Of a stretch of 57,835 nucleotides of DNA, positions 33,398 to 41,863 are shown piece by piece. This DNA comes from Lampropedia puyangensis (GTDB lineage Bacteria; Pseudomonadota; Gammaproteobacteria; Burkholderiales; Burkholderiaceae_C): positions 73,121 through 130,955 of the forward strand of contig NZ_STFG01000009.1 in assembly GCF_004833285.1 (NCBI RefSeq). Direction: 5' to 3'. A program made the position numbers and the translations under genes. Under the pieces are notes generated by a model that was not told the origin of the DNA, did not search any database, and saw only the letters and a program-made list of their open reading frames with translations. The number at the start of each line of letters is the position of its first letter. The first letter of the stretch is position 1.

Positions 33398-34327
33398 ATG
33401 AGTCCTTTTGAGTCGGTTGATTTAAACCAATTGCGCGTGTTGGCTGCCTTGTTGTCGAGCCGCAGTGTGACGCGAACGGCTAGGCAGTTGGGAATGAGTC
33501 AACCTGCCGTCAGCAGGAGCTTGGCGGTGTTGCGCCACTTGTTTTCTGATCCATTGTTGGTCAAGACTGGCAGTGGCATGACCTTGACGCAACGGGCTGA
33601 AGCTTTGCGCGAGCCGGTAGACGCGTGGTTGTTTGCCACGCGCCAGGTGGTACGGCAAACCGGGGCAGCCGATGGAGGGTGCCCGTCGGGGCCTATTCGC
33701 ATCGCCTCAACTGATTTCGGTGTGTTGTCGGTGATTGAACCTGCAATGCCATTCATCATGCAGCATGCGCCAGATTTGGTTCTGGATATTTGTTCCTTGG
33801 TGCCCGAAAGCCTGAATCTTCTCAGCGGCGGTGCTGTAGATGTGGTGGTCAGTGGATTTGACCCTGAGCCTGGAAGAACGCATGAGCGGCATCTGTTTAC
33901 GGAGACATATTGCTGCGTTTTTCAGCGTGATCATCCGTTGGCCAGCGTTGGCAGCGACGTTCCACTGAGTACCGAGGAGTTGCTGAATTGGCCTCATGTG
34001 TTGGTGACGGTCAATGGCATGGATGTGGATCCGTTCGGAATGGCACTTGGATCGGCAGTAGACCAGCGACGTGTGGCCGCACGCTTGCCATTTTTTGCCT
34101 CTGCCCCATTGCTTCTACAAAAAACAAACGCGCTTTTTGTAACGCCGTTAAAAACGTACCAGTATTTCCTGCAAGCTGGGTTTGCCTTGACCTCTCGTCC
34201 TGCGCAGGTGGATTTTGGGACGTTTGACTATTGGTTGTATTGGCACGAGCGCAGCCGTAGAGACCCAGCTATTCAGTGGCTCTTGGATGCTTTTAGCAAG
34301 CCTTTTAATTCAAGTAGTGCCCGTTGA
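33398..34327 (+). CDS. LysR-type transcriptional regulator, NodD-like branch
   Basis: A 309-residue LysR protein. DNA-binding residues DLNQLRVLAALLSSRSVTR and QLGMSQPAVSRSLAVLRHLF are typical for the branch that has LF.DPLLVKTGSGM, as in NodD and LeuO-like proteins. The effector domain follows with IRIASTDFGVLSVIEPAM and ends in a W-rich segment (FDYWLYWHERSRRDPAIQWL). It follows the FadR-type gene by 57 bp and precedes the TonB receptor. A T-N11-A palindrome upstream of the receptor makes that gene a possible target, by inference. Confidence 0.88.
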   Translation: MSPFESVDLNQLRVLAALLSSRSVTRTARQLGMSQPAVSRSLAVLRHLFSDPLLVKTGSGMTLTQRAEALREPVDAWLFATRQVVRQTGAADGGCPSGPIRIASTDFGVLSVIEPAMPFIMQHAPDLVLDICSLVPESLNLLSGGAVDVVVSGFDPEPGRTHERHLFTETYCCVFQRDHPLASVGSDVPLSTEELLNWPHVLVTVNGMDVDPFGMALGSAVDQRRVAARLPFFASAPLLLQKTNALFVTPLKTYQYFLQAGFALTSRPAQVDFGTFDYWLYWHERSRRDPAIQWLLDAFSKPFNSSSAR

Positions 34328-34354
34328 TTCGGTTTCAAAACAGACATTATTCAT

Positions 34355-34369
34355 TTGGCGAATAGCCAA
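34355..34369. promoter_or_regulatory. LysR-type palindrome upstream of the TonB receptor
   Basis: TTGGC-GAATA-GCCAA is a perfect inverted repeat with T and A spaced as T-N11-A (T34356, A34368), the signature of LysR-regulator sites. It is between the LysR gene and the receptor gene. Confidence 0.5.
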
Positions 34370-34384
34370 TATACATAAGAAAAG

Positions 34385-34403
34385 CAGAAACCATTCTCAT
34401 TAC
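34385..34403. promoter_or_regulatory. Possible Fur box
   Basis: AACCATTCTC matches eight of ten bases of the right half of the Fur consensus (AATCATTATC) and is followed by ATT; the left half is poor. Its position before a siderophore receptor supports the call. Weak on sequence alone. Confidence 0.35.
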
Positions 34404-34586
34404 AAAACAGTACATTTGCCTCCGTTTTCATGCGTGCTGGTTTGGGGATCTGTGGGCATGAAAAGCACGTAGTGTCGGTAGCCAACTTCAGGACTGTCTG
34501 TTGAATAGCCAAGACCACCGTCTTTAGACATCGTTGGATGTGGTGTCTCAAGTCGATTGTTTAAGGCTTTTCGATTGGGGTAATGA

Positions 34587-36782
34587 GTGAAGAAAACCAT
34601 CATTTTTTCTGCAGCGTTGTGTGCTTGTGCAAGCTACGCACAAAACGTTGCAATTGGCTCTGGGGGCGTTCAGACAGACCAAGATCAACAACTGGACTCT
34701 GTCATTGTGACTGGCGATGCGGCTGCTGATGCGAGTACTGAGCATGTTGACTCATACAAGGCTGAGGCGACTTCAGCAGGAACCAAGCTGGCAACCTCCT
34801 TGCGCGAAATTCCACAGTCGGTCACTGTGATTACGCAAGAGCGTATTCATGATCAGAATTTGCGCACGGCGCAAGAGTATTTTCAGTGGATCCCAGGCAT
34901 GGGCAATGTGCTGAACCAAGAAGGTTTTGTGAATTTACGCGGCTTCTCTGCACAAACCACCGTCAATGGCGTGCCGACTGGTGGCTTGGTGGGCCGCACC
35001 CATGCAGACATTTCGGCCTTTGACCGCATTGAGGTGATCAAGGGGCCTTCCGGGTTGATGACAGGCAATGGTTCTCCTGGCGGCAGTATCAACTACCAAT
35101 TCAAAAAGCCAACATCGCAATTCAGAGGCGAAGCCACATTGGCGCTTGGGGCGGATCAAGCGCGTAATGCGGGCATTGATATTGGCGGCCCGGTGATTGA
35201 GTCTGGTGCATTGCGAGCACGCGCTGTGTTGTTCAATGATAAGCGTGATGAGTATGTGGACGTGGAGCGGCGCGACCGTACCTCTGTTTACGGCGTGCTG
35301 GAATATGACATCACGCCAAGTACGGTGGCGTCATTGGGCTATTGGCAGCAGAAGAACAATGCCCGTCAGAGCTTTCGCCAAGGCTTGGCTGCCTATACCG
35401 ATGGGGGCTTGCTGTGGGAGGCCGATCCTCGCACATCGATGACGCAAGATTGGGCCGATTTCAACTTCAAGGCAACTTGGTTATTGGCTGATGTAGAGCA
35501 CTACTTCAATGATGACTGGAGCATGAAGCTGTCCTACCGTGATGGTGAATCAGGGCATCCTGCGTATTACTCTGCTCCCGGCGCGTCACGCTCAAACAGC
35601 GCTTGTGGATCCAATACGTCTTTCTCAGGCATTGATCGTAATAATCCAGCTTCTTCGGTGCGTTGCTTCACCACGGAATTCTGGACAGACGACAACAAGC
35701 ATCGCGACGTGGATGTGTTCGTTGGCGGTAAGCTTGATTTGTGGGGGCAGCGCCATGATGTCGTTGTCGGCGCGAACTGGGAGCGCAATCAGATGAGTCG
35801 CACGCTGGGGGGATCCTTCCCTCAGTACGATTTTCTGAATGACTACTTGAATCCCAATCCGCATGTGATTGACACACCGCCTATGGCAGGGGTGCCCTCA
35901 ACCAGTTTCAATAATGTTTCACGCAAACGCGGTATTTATACGCGTGCCACTGTGCGTATCAATGATTGGCTCAAGATGCCAGTAGGTGGCCGTTGGAGCT
36001 GGGTAACCAATTCGAATGGATCGCAACCTGCCAAAGGGGAGTTCACTCCTTATTTTGGTCTGGTTGCTGACATTAACCAAAACTGGACGGTGTATGGCAG
36101 CTATACAGAAACGTTCAATCCCAGCACGGCTCGTTCGTGGGTAGCAGAAGGTCACCCGGGAGATTTGTTGCCACATCAATTTGGTAAGCAACTGGAGGTA
36201 GGGGTTAAAAGCTTTTGGCTGGATAACCGTTTGACGGCCACGGCAGCGGTATACGACTTGCGCTTGAAAAATACCGCACGCGCTGACTTGGATCACACAG
36301 GTTTTTCCATCCCCACGGGCGAGCAGCGCACCCGCGGTGCAGAATTTGATATTCAAGGGCGCGTACAACCGAATTGGGCGTTGGGCGCCGCGTATGCCTA
36401 TGTGGATGCGAAGTACACCAAGGCAGACAACGGACAAGGCCAACGTGTGGCTAATGCTCCTACACATTCAGCCAACCTCTACACCAACTACCGTTTTGGA
36501 GAACAAAGCCAGTTGCGTGGCTTGAGTGTGGGCGGTGGCTTGCGCTATTCAGGCAAGGTTTTGGGCAGTTTGCCACGTGGCAATACACCGCGCTTAGAAG
36601 CGCCAGGCTATACCACTGCGCATTTGCGCGCGGGATACAAAGTCAATCGCTACACGGAACTGAGCGTCAACATCGATAACCTGTTCAACAAGACCTATTG
36701 GCAAGAGTTGGGTACTCCTGCGGGCGGCAACTTTTACGGTATTGGCCGTACCTATATGGCAACCCTGCGCATGACGTTTTGA
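34587..36782 (+). CDS. TonB-dependent siderophore receptor
   Basis: A 731-residue outer-membrane receptor. It starts with a signal peptide (ending SYAQ), then a region with LDSVIVTGD (TonB-box-like), a plug domain (REIPQSVTVITQERIHDQ, VNLRGFSAQTTVNGVP, FDRIEVIKGPSGLMTGNGSPGG, NYQFKKP) and a 22-strand-type beta barrel ending in the aromatic TYMATLRMTF. The REIPQSVTV and IKGPSG blocks are standard for FpvA/FhuE-type ferric siderophore receptors. GTG 34587 is the start, with GGGG upstream; the nearby ATG 34583 is in another frame. No cytoplasmic-membrane transporter is adjacent. Confidence 0.93.
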   Translation: MKKTIIFSAALCACASYAQNVAIGSGGVQTDQDQQLDSVIVTGDAAADASTEHVDSYKAEATSAGTKLATSLREIPQSVTVITQERIHDQNLRTAQEYFQWIPGMGNVLNQEGFVNLRGFSAQTTVNGVPTGGLVGRTHADISAFDRIEVIKGPSGLMTGNGSPGGSINYQFKKPTSQFRGEATLALGADQARNAGIDIGGPVIESGALRARAVLFNDKRDEYVDVERRDRTSVYGVLEYDITPSTVASLGYWQQKNNARQSFRQGLAAYTDGGLLWEADPRTSMTQDWADFNFKATWLLADVEHYFNDDWSMKLSYRDGESGHPAYYSAPGASRSNSACGSNTSFSGIDRNNPASSVRCFTTEFWTDDNKHRDVDVFVGGKLDLWGQRHDVVVGANWERNQMSRTLGGSFPQYDFLNDYLNPNPHVIDTPPMAGVPSTSFNNVSRKRGIYTRATVRINDWLKMPVGGRWSWVTNSNGSQPAKGEFTPYFGLVADINQNWTVYGSYTETFNPSTARSWVAEGHPGDLLPHQFGKQLEVGVKSFWLDNRLTATAAVYDLRLKNTARADLDHTGFSIPTGEQRTRGAEFDIQGRVQPNWALGAAYAYVDAKYTKADNGQGQRVANAPTHSANLYTNYRFGEQSQLRGLSVGGGLRYSGKVLGSLPRGNTPRLEAPGYTTAHLRAGYKVNRYTELSVNIDNLFNKTYWQELGTPAGGNFYGIGRTYMATLRMTF

Positions 36783-36819
36783 CGTCACGAAACCTCTGTA
36801 GTGCTCTGTAGTAGGGGAT

Positions 36820-36847
36820 GGGGGATTGCATCATGATGCAATCCCCC
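36820..36847. repeat. 28-bp perfect palindrome after the receptor gene
   Basis: GGGGGATTGCATCA joins directly to TGATGCAATCCCCC, a perfect inverted repeat with no spacer, 38 bp after the receptor stop. No T-tract follows on either strand. It may form an RNA hairpin that stabilises or ends the receptor mRNA, or be a repetitive extragenic element. Confidence 0.6.
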
Positions 36848-36981
36848 CACACTGCTTAGGTGAGGTCCTCACTCTTTTATCAAGAAAAGTTTTAAACCAT
36901 CTTTTGACGCGCATGGTTTGTGTCTTCAATGGACCCAAAAACTGGCGCTTTACTGTGTGTGTTTAGAACATGTTTACGCAC

Positions 36982-37755
36982 TTAGGCCAGTTTGATGTCG
37001 ATGGGTGTTTGGGCCAATTGCTCAAGTGCTTCTGTATTTTTTGCGTGCGCATTGGTCACCAGCGTGTGGATGTTTTGGCTGCTGGCAGAAACGTAGCGGC
37101 TTTGCACACCAACTTTGCTGTGGTCGGCCAGCACCACGAGTTTGTCGGCATGGCGGGCCATGGCCTGCGCAATATGGAACTCATGCGCATCGAATGAAGA
37201 GCAGCCTACCGCAGCTGTGATGCCTACCGGGGAGATGAGCGCAACATCGGCATGGTATTGATGCAGTGCATTGAGTGTGGCTTCACCATAGGTGCATTGC
37301 ACTTCTGTGTTGACTTGCCCTCCGAGCAAAACCACATGGTTGGCGACCCTGTTGTGGTGCTGTGTGGCACTGAGCGTGGTTGCGATGGGGATGGAGTTGG
37401 TGATGATGGTCAATCCTGACAAGAGCGAGAGTTCTTGCGCCAAGATGGCAGTAGTGGTGCCTGCATCGATGAAAAGAAGTTGCCCAGGTGAGAGTAGCTT
37501 CACTGCCGTTTTGGCTATCGCTGTTTTCTCTCGCACGCGGGTATTTTGCCGGTGCACAAAGGGCGGCTCGTCTTGCGCCACTTTGGCAGCGCCGCCATGA
37601 ACCCTACGCAGCAGGCCCAAGGCTTCAAGTGCAAGCAGATCTTGCCTGACGGTTTCACGCGAGACCTGCATGTCTTGAATGAAGTGTTCTGTGGTGACTC
37701 GGGAGAAAGAGTCCAGAAGCGATTGAATGCGAACAAAGCGGTCTTCTTGCAGCAT
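36982..37755 (-). CDS. DeoR/GlpR-type transcriptional regulator
   Basis: A 257-residue repressor. From ATG 37755 it has the DeoR helix-turn-helix, RFVRIQSLLDSF, VSRETVRQDLLALEALGLLRRVHGGAA, and the sugar-phosphate-binding core LLFIDAGTTTAILAQEL, LLGGQVN, DVALISPVGI and VVLADHSKVGV. Members respond to sugar phosphates or similar phosphorylated compounds. A longer open frame to 37911 has no matching content. It follows the AEP-type transporter permease by 82 bp in the same direction and probably regulates that operon. Confidence 0.9.
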   Translation of the reverse strand: MLQEDRFVRIQSLLDSFSRVTTEHFIQDMQVSRETVRQDLLALEALGLLRRVHGGAAKVAQDEPPFVHRQNTRVREKTAIAKTAVKLLSPGQLLFIDAGTTTAILAQELSLLSGLTIITNSIPIATTLSATQHHNRVANHVVLLGGQVNTEVQCTYGEATLNALHQYHADVALISPVGITAAVGCSSFDAHEFHIAQAMARHADKLVVLADHSKVGVQSRYVSASSQNIHTLVTNAHAKNTEALEQLAQTPIDIKLA

Positions 37756-37837
37756 GGAGGAGGGGCAGAAAGTGAGAGGACAACGTAGGGGGTGGCGTTC
37801 GGAGGTCAGTTTGGCTTTTTGCAAATAGCGACAGTGT

Positions 37838-39520
37838 CTATGGCGCTGTATGCGGTGCGGTTGTACGCTGGTTTTGCAACCAACGCATGAGCACGGTGCA
37901 AAGACCAACAATGCCCATGATGCAACTTGAGTAGGCAGCCGCTTGGGTCGTAAAGCCTGCTTCGTCCAGGCGCATCACGGTGACCGCTGCCAACATGTTT
38001 GCAGGGGTGACGAGGAAAATAATGGCAGACAAGGTCACCATCGACATCATGAACAAGAATACCGCGACAGAGGCGAGCGTGACACGAAGCCACGGTATAT
38101 AGACATCGCGCAGTGCATGCACGACACCGCCGCCAAGCGAGGCCACGGAGTCTTCGAGCGCATACGGAATTTGGCGTGCAGCAGCATTCATCATTAAAAA
38201 GGCTTGTGCATGGTAGTGGTAGAAGTTGCAGGCAATCAAGATAACCAAACTGCCATACAGTGCAACCAACGGGGTGTTGGGGGCGTTGAAGACAAACACA
38301 TAACCTAGCCCCAACACCAAGCCCGGTACGGCAACTGGCATGGTACTGACCACGGATGCCACTTTTGCTAAACGTCCATGTGCGTGGCGCAAAGCAATCA
38401 CTAGCACCAATACCAGCATGCTGCCGCATAGTGCGGTGAGTAAGGACACGTTCAGCGATGTCCAAAGCGGTGCCCATGCGTTGGACATATTGACGTTGTA
38501 ATTGGCCAGCGTGGGCTCCATCCGATAAGGCCAGAGTTTCATGAAACTGGCAACGACCACGACGACAATGACTGCGAGCATGAAAAGGGCGCAGGCCCAT
38601 GTGATGGCGCCTAAGATAGTGTCACGTGGCAAGTTAGGAACAAGGGGTGGCAGTTGGGCTGACTCTGCACCGCAGCCTTGGCGGTTGCGTGCAAAGCGCT
38701 CAATCAGTACAGAGAGCACAGCGGGAAACAGTAATGCAATGCCGACTACGGCTCCCATGCCAAAGCGCATTTGCCCGCTGACTTGGTTGTAAATCTCTGA
38801 GGCCAGTACGTTGTAGTTGCCGCCAATCACGGCTGCATTGCCAAAGTCGGTGATGGTCATTGTGAATACAACGAAAATGGCGCTGAGCACGCCATAGCGC
38901 ACTTGAGGCCATGTCACGTCGCGAAACTGCTGCCAGCCATTGGCGCCTAGCGTTTGCGCTGCTTCGTATAGGCGAGCATCGCCATGGCGCAGGGCGGAGC
39001 GCATGATCAAAATGGCAAACGGCAAACCATACAAGGTATTGGCAATGAGCAAGCCCCAAAAGCCATAGAGGTCAGGACGGATGCCTAGCCATGAGCCCAC
39101 CAAACCGTTGCGGCCAAGCAGAAACAGCAAACCCAACGATAGCACCAAGGACGGGGCCATGAGAGGGAGGTTCAAAGCTGCTGCTGCCCATCGCTTGCCG
39201 GGCATTGCACTGCGCTCGAGCGCATATGCGGCGATGAAACCCAAGAGGGCACAACTGGCAGTGACGCACAGGCCAAGCAGCAAACTGTTGGCGGTGGCCT
39301 GCCATAAACTGCCAGTGCGTATCAGTGCTGCATAGTTGCCCCAGCCAAAGGTTTGGGTGGTGTCTTGCAGCAGGCTGCGCCAGCCAATGGCCAACATGGG
39401 GGCAATGAAAAACAGGGCTAAGCCGACAAGAGGAATCCACAAGCACAGTTGCAAAAAAGAGGCGTCCATGCCTTGCGAGAATGCACCGTCGCGGCGGGTG
39501 CGCTTGTTTATGCTGTTCAT
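37838..39520 (-). CDS. ABC transporter double permease (2-aminoethylphosphonate type)
   Basis: A 560-residue inner-membrane protein with two permease halves fused, like FbpB and the putative 2-aminoethylphosphonate permease family. Each half has an EAA-type loop: YEAAQTLGANGWQQFRDVTWPQ in the first and EDSVASLGGGVVHALRDVYIPW in the second, about 280 residues apart. Around twelve membrane segments can be seen. ATG 39520 (MNSINKRTRR) overlaps the ATPase stop as ATGA, so translation is coupled; an alternative start lies 12 bp upstream. It works with the ATPase at 39517-40539 and the binding protein at 40714-41733. Confidence 0.85.
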   Translation of the reverse strand: MNSINKRTRRDGAFSQGMDASFLQLCLWIPLVGLALFFIAPMLAIGWRSLLQDTTQTFGWGNYAALIRTGSLWQATANSLLLGLCVTASCALLGFIAAYALERSAMPGKRWAAAALNLPLMAPSLVLSLGLLFLLGRNGLVGSWLGIRPDLYGFWGLLIANTLYGLPFAILIMRSALRHGDARLYEAAQTLGANGWQQFRDVTWPQVRYGVLSAIFVVFTMTITDFGNAAVIGGNYNVLASEIYNQVSGQMRFGMGAVVGIALLFPAVLSVLIERFARNRQGCGAESAQLPPLVPNLPRDTILGAITWACALFMLAVIVVVVVASFMKLWPYRMEPTLANYNVNMSNAWAPLWTSLNVSLLTALCGSMLVLVLVIALRHAHGRLAKVASVVSTMPVAVPGLVLGLGYVFVFNAPNTPLVALYGSLVILIACNFYHYHAQAFLMMNAAARQIPYALEDSVASLGGGVVHALRDVYIPWLRVTLASVAVFLFMMSMVTLSAIIFLVTPANMLAAVTVMRLDEAGFTTQAAAYSSCIMGIVGLCTVLMRWLQNQRTTAPHTAP

Positions 39521-40539
39521 GCGGCTACCCATGTGGCGTGCTCTGACGCTAGTTCAACATGCACGTTTTGACCTGTATGCAAGGCCATTTGTGCAGAAGC
39601 CTGTGCCCATAGCAATTGGTGGTGGCATTGCAGTTGTACTTTTTGCCATGGCCCGCTGAAAAGCACCTGCTGCACTTGCGCAGCGGCAGCGTTTTTGATG
39701 GGGCGTTGGTGTGGGTGGATGTGCAGATGTTCCGGACGCACGCACAGAACTTTTTGCCGTTCTTGTCCCGTGTCGGATGGCTGCGCCAAGTGCGGCCATA
39801 ACTGTATGACTGTGTGGGATTGCAGCATATTGCTGCTGCCCATGAATTCGGCGACAAAACGGTTTTGGGGATGCTGGTAGAGTTGCTGAGCTGTTCCTAC
39901 CTGTGCAATGCGGCCTTGCTGCATGCAGACGATGCGGTCGGCCATTTCCATGGCCTCATCCTGGTCATGTGTGACCATCAAGGTGGGGATATTTAAACGT
40001 TGTTGAATGTCGCGTATTTCCATGCGCAGCTGCGCACGCACTTGTGCATCCAGGGCGGACAAAGGTTCATCCAGCAGCAGCACCCGTGGCTCAATGGCCA
40101 GCGCGCGCGCCAGTGCCACACGTTGCTGTTGTCCACCTGAGAGTTGCTGCGGATAACGGTCCTGCAAATCGGTTAGGCGAACCATGTTGAGCAGTTGTGT
40201 GACGCGTGCATGGATGTCGTGCTTATTGGCTTTGAGCAGGCGCAGTCCATAAGCCACATTGTCTGCCACCGTCATGTGTGGGAACAGCGAGTAAGATTGA
40301 AAAACGATGCCAAAGCGTCGCTCGCGAGCAGATTGCGTTTGCAGTGATTGGCCGTTCAAGCGCAAGGCTCCTGCATCTGGTGATAACAAGCCTGCGACGA
40401 TACGCAGCAAGGTGGTTTTTCCGCAGCCACTGGGTCCGAGCAGACAAACAAACTCACCGGGAGCAATCTGAAGATTGATGTCTGACAGGGTGGGTTGACC
40501 TGAAAAGCTTTTGTGAATGCTTTGGATCTCGAGCGTCAT
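39517..40539 (-). CDS. ABC transporter ATPase (2-aminoethylphosphonate/iron type)
   Basis: A 340-residue ATPase with a C-terminal TOBE region. Walker A is GPSGCGKTT at about residues 35-43, the Q-loop IVFQSYSLFPHMTVADNV, signature LSGGQQQRVALARAL, Walker B VLLLDEPLSALDAQVR and switch VTHDQDEAMEMADRIV. After residue 240 the sequence has LCVRPEHLHIHP, the TOBE domain of the PotA/FbpC group. It belongs with the double permease and solute-binding protein, for which aminoethylphosphonate or a related phosphorylated compound is the likely cargo, by family resemblance only. Confidence 0.87.
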   Translation of the reverse strand: MTLEIQSIHKSFSGQPTLSDINLQIAPGEFVCLLGPSGCGKTTLLRIVAGLLSPDAGALRLNGQSLQTQSARERRFGIVFQSYSLFPHMTVADNVAYGLRLLKANKHDIHARVTQLLNMVRLTDLQDRYPQQLSGGQQQRVALARALAIEPRVLLLDEPLSALDAQVRAQLRMEIRDIQQRLNIPTLMVTHDQDEAMEMADRIVCMQQGRIAQVGTAQQLYQHPQNRFVAEFMGSSNMLQSHTVIQLWPHLAQPSDTGQERQKVLCVRPEHLHIHPHQRPIKNAAAAQVQQVLFSGPWQKVQLQCHHQLLWAQASAQMALHTGQNVHVELASEHATWVAA

Positions 40540-40655
40540 GGAGGTTTTGCAAGAAGCGTGCTTGCTGCATGTTGGTAAAGAGTGTCGCGCTTACCCGCAG
40601 GGCCTTGTGGGTGGGGTGTGCCAAGTGCAGGGGCAAGCACGTGTGTTGCTGCTTT

Positions 40656-40690
40656 GAGCCGCCGCCCGGTAGAGGCGCTAGCGGCGGTTC
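40656..40690 (-). promoter_or_regulatory. Intra-operon hairpin after the binding-protein gene
   Basis: GAGCCGCCGC (40656-40665) pairs with GCGGCGGTTC (40681-40690), one G-T pair excepted. In minus-strand RNA it follows the binding-protein stop and precedes the ATPase gene. Such hairpins often protect the more abundant binding-protein mRNA. The T-tract at 40690-40695 is on the plus strand, so the hairpin is not an obvious terminator for this operon. Confidence 0.55.
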
Positions 40691-40713
40691 TTTTTAAGTG
40701 CAGGCTCAAGCCA

Positions 40714-41733
40714 TTAACGGCCAATGTCCTTGTTCCAGCGCTCGAGGATGGCCGTGCGTTCTTGCGCAGACTTCACGAAGTCCACAGGAAATACGACAGA
40801 GGAAATATCGGCAGGAAGACCCGCTGCTTTCGCTGCTTGCGATTGCGGCGCGCCAGCAATGGTGACGATTTCTTTGTATTTCACGTATTGGTTTGCGGCA
40901 TGGGCAGACAAGGTCCAATCCAGAAATTTCTGTGCATCGGTTTTGTTTTTGGAGCTGGCCATCAAGCCAGAAGCTTCTAGCTCATACCCTGCGCCATCTG
41001 TTGGAATGACCATTTTCATGGGTGCGCCGGACTCTACCGCTTTGATGGCGGCAAACGCCAGTGATGTGCCGATGGCGTACTCGCCCGCCTGGGCAGCCTT
41101 GCAGGGGCGCGAGCCAGATTTGATGTACTGTGCGACGTTCTGGTCCAAGTCTTTCAGTAGTTTCCAGCCTTGGTCGTCGCCTAGCTTTTGCAGCAAGGCA
41201 GCAATTTGCAAATAGCCCGTGCCGGAGGATACGGGGTTGGGCATGACCACTTCACCTTTGTATTCTGGTTTGAGCAAGTCCGCCCAGCTTTGCGGAACAG
41301 GCAGTTTCTTAGCCTCCAGTACGGCGGTGTTTACACAAAATGCGGCCATGTAGCCGGTGGCCGCAGTCCATTTGTGATCGGTGGCGCGGTAATTGGCTTG
41401 AAGCTTGTCACTACCGGCTGGTTCGTAGGGCTGCAGCAAGGCCAGAATGCGCGGGTCCATCATGTTCGTGACAGCCCAACCCCAGATCACGTCGTGGCGC
41501 GGATTGGCAGCTTCGGCCAGAATGCGTGCGCCCAAGTCACCAGTGGACAAGCGCAGGACATCGACTTTGACATCAGGCATGTCTTTTTGTGCTTGTGCCA
41601 GATAGTCTTTGATTTCATCTTCTTCCAGCGAGGTGTAAACCGTGATGGTGCCTGCGTACGCCATGGCGCAGGCCAACGTCAGAGGGGCCAGTGTGGCGCT
41701 TTTAAGCAAGGTGCGTGCGGTGTTTGAGAGCAT
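40714..41733 (-). CDS. ABC transporter substrate-binding protein (2-aminoethylphosphonate type)
   Basis: A 339-residue periplasmic protein of the FbpA-like group. Its signal peptide runs through LAPLTLACAMAYA. The mature part starts TITVYTSLEEDEIKDYL and has STGDLGARILAEAANPRHDV, SWADLLKPEYKGEVVMPNP, SSGTGYLQIAALLQ and a late WNKDIGR. These match the putative 2-aminoethylphosphonate-binding family as I remember it. It is the first gene of the transporter operon and is divergent from an inositol-monophosphatase-family gene 130 bp away. No phnWX or phnA is in the window, so the cargo is not proven. Confidence 0.85.
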   Translation of the reverse strand: MLSNTARTLLKSATLAPLTLACAMAYAGTITVYTSLEEDEIKDYLAQAQKDMPDVKVDVLRLSTGDLGARILAEAANPRHDVIWGWAVTNMMDPRILALLQPYEPAGSDKLQANYRATDHKWTAATGYMAAFCVNTAVLEAKKLPVPQSWADLLKPEYKGEVVMPNPVSSGTGYLQIAALLQKLGDDQGWKLLKDLDQNVAQYIKSGSRPCKAAQAGEYAIGTSLAFAAIKAVESGAPMKMVIPTDGAGYELEASGLMASSKNKTDAQKFLDWTLSAHAANQYVKYKEIVTIAGAPQSQAAKAAGLPADISSVVFPVDFVKSAQERTAILERWNKDIGR

Positions 41734-41863
41734 GGTTTTTCCAGTCAGAAAAGGGGATGGGATGTTTTGTCAAGATGACAAGCGGGTCACAAAACAGTCG
41801 CAATAAAAAGCAATAATGCATTTTTTTGCAATCTGTATCCTCTAATAAAAAGATGACCGTTTT

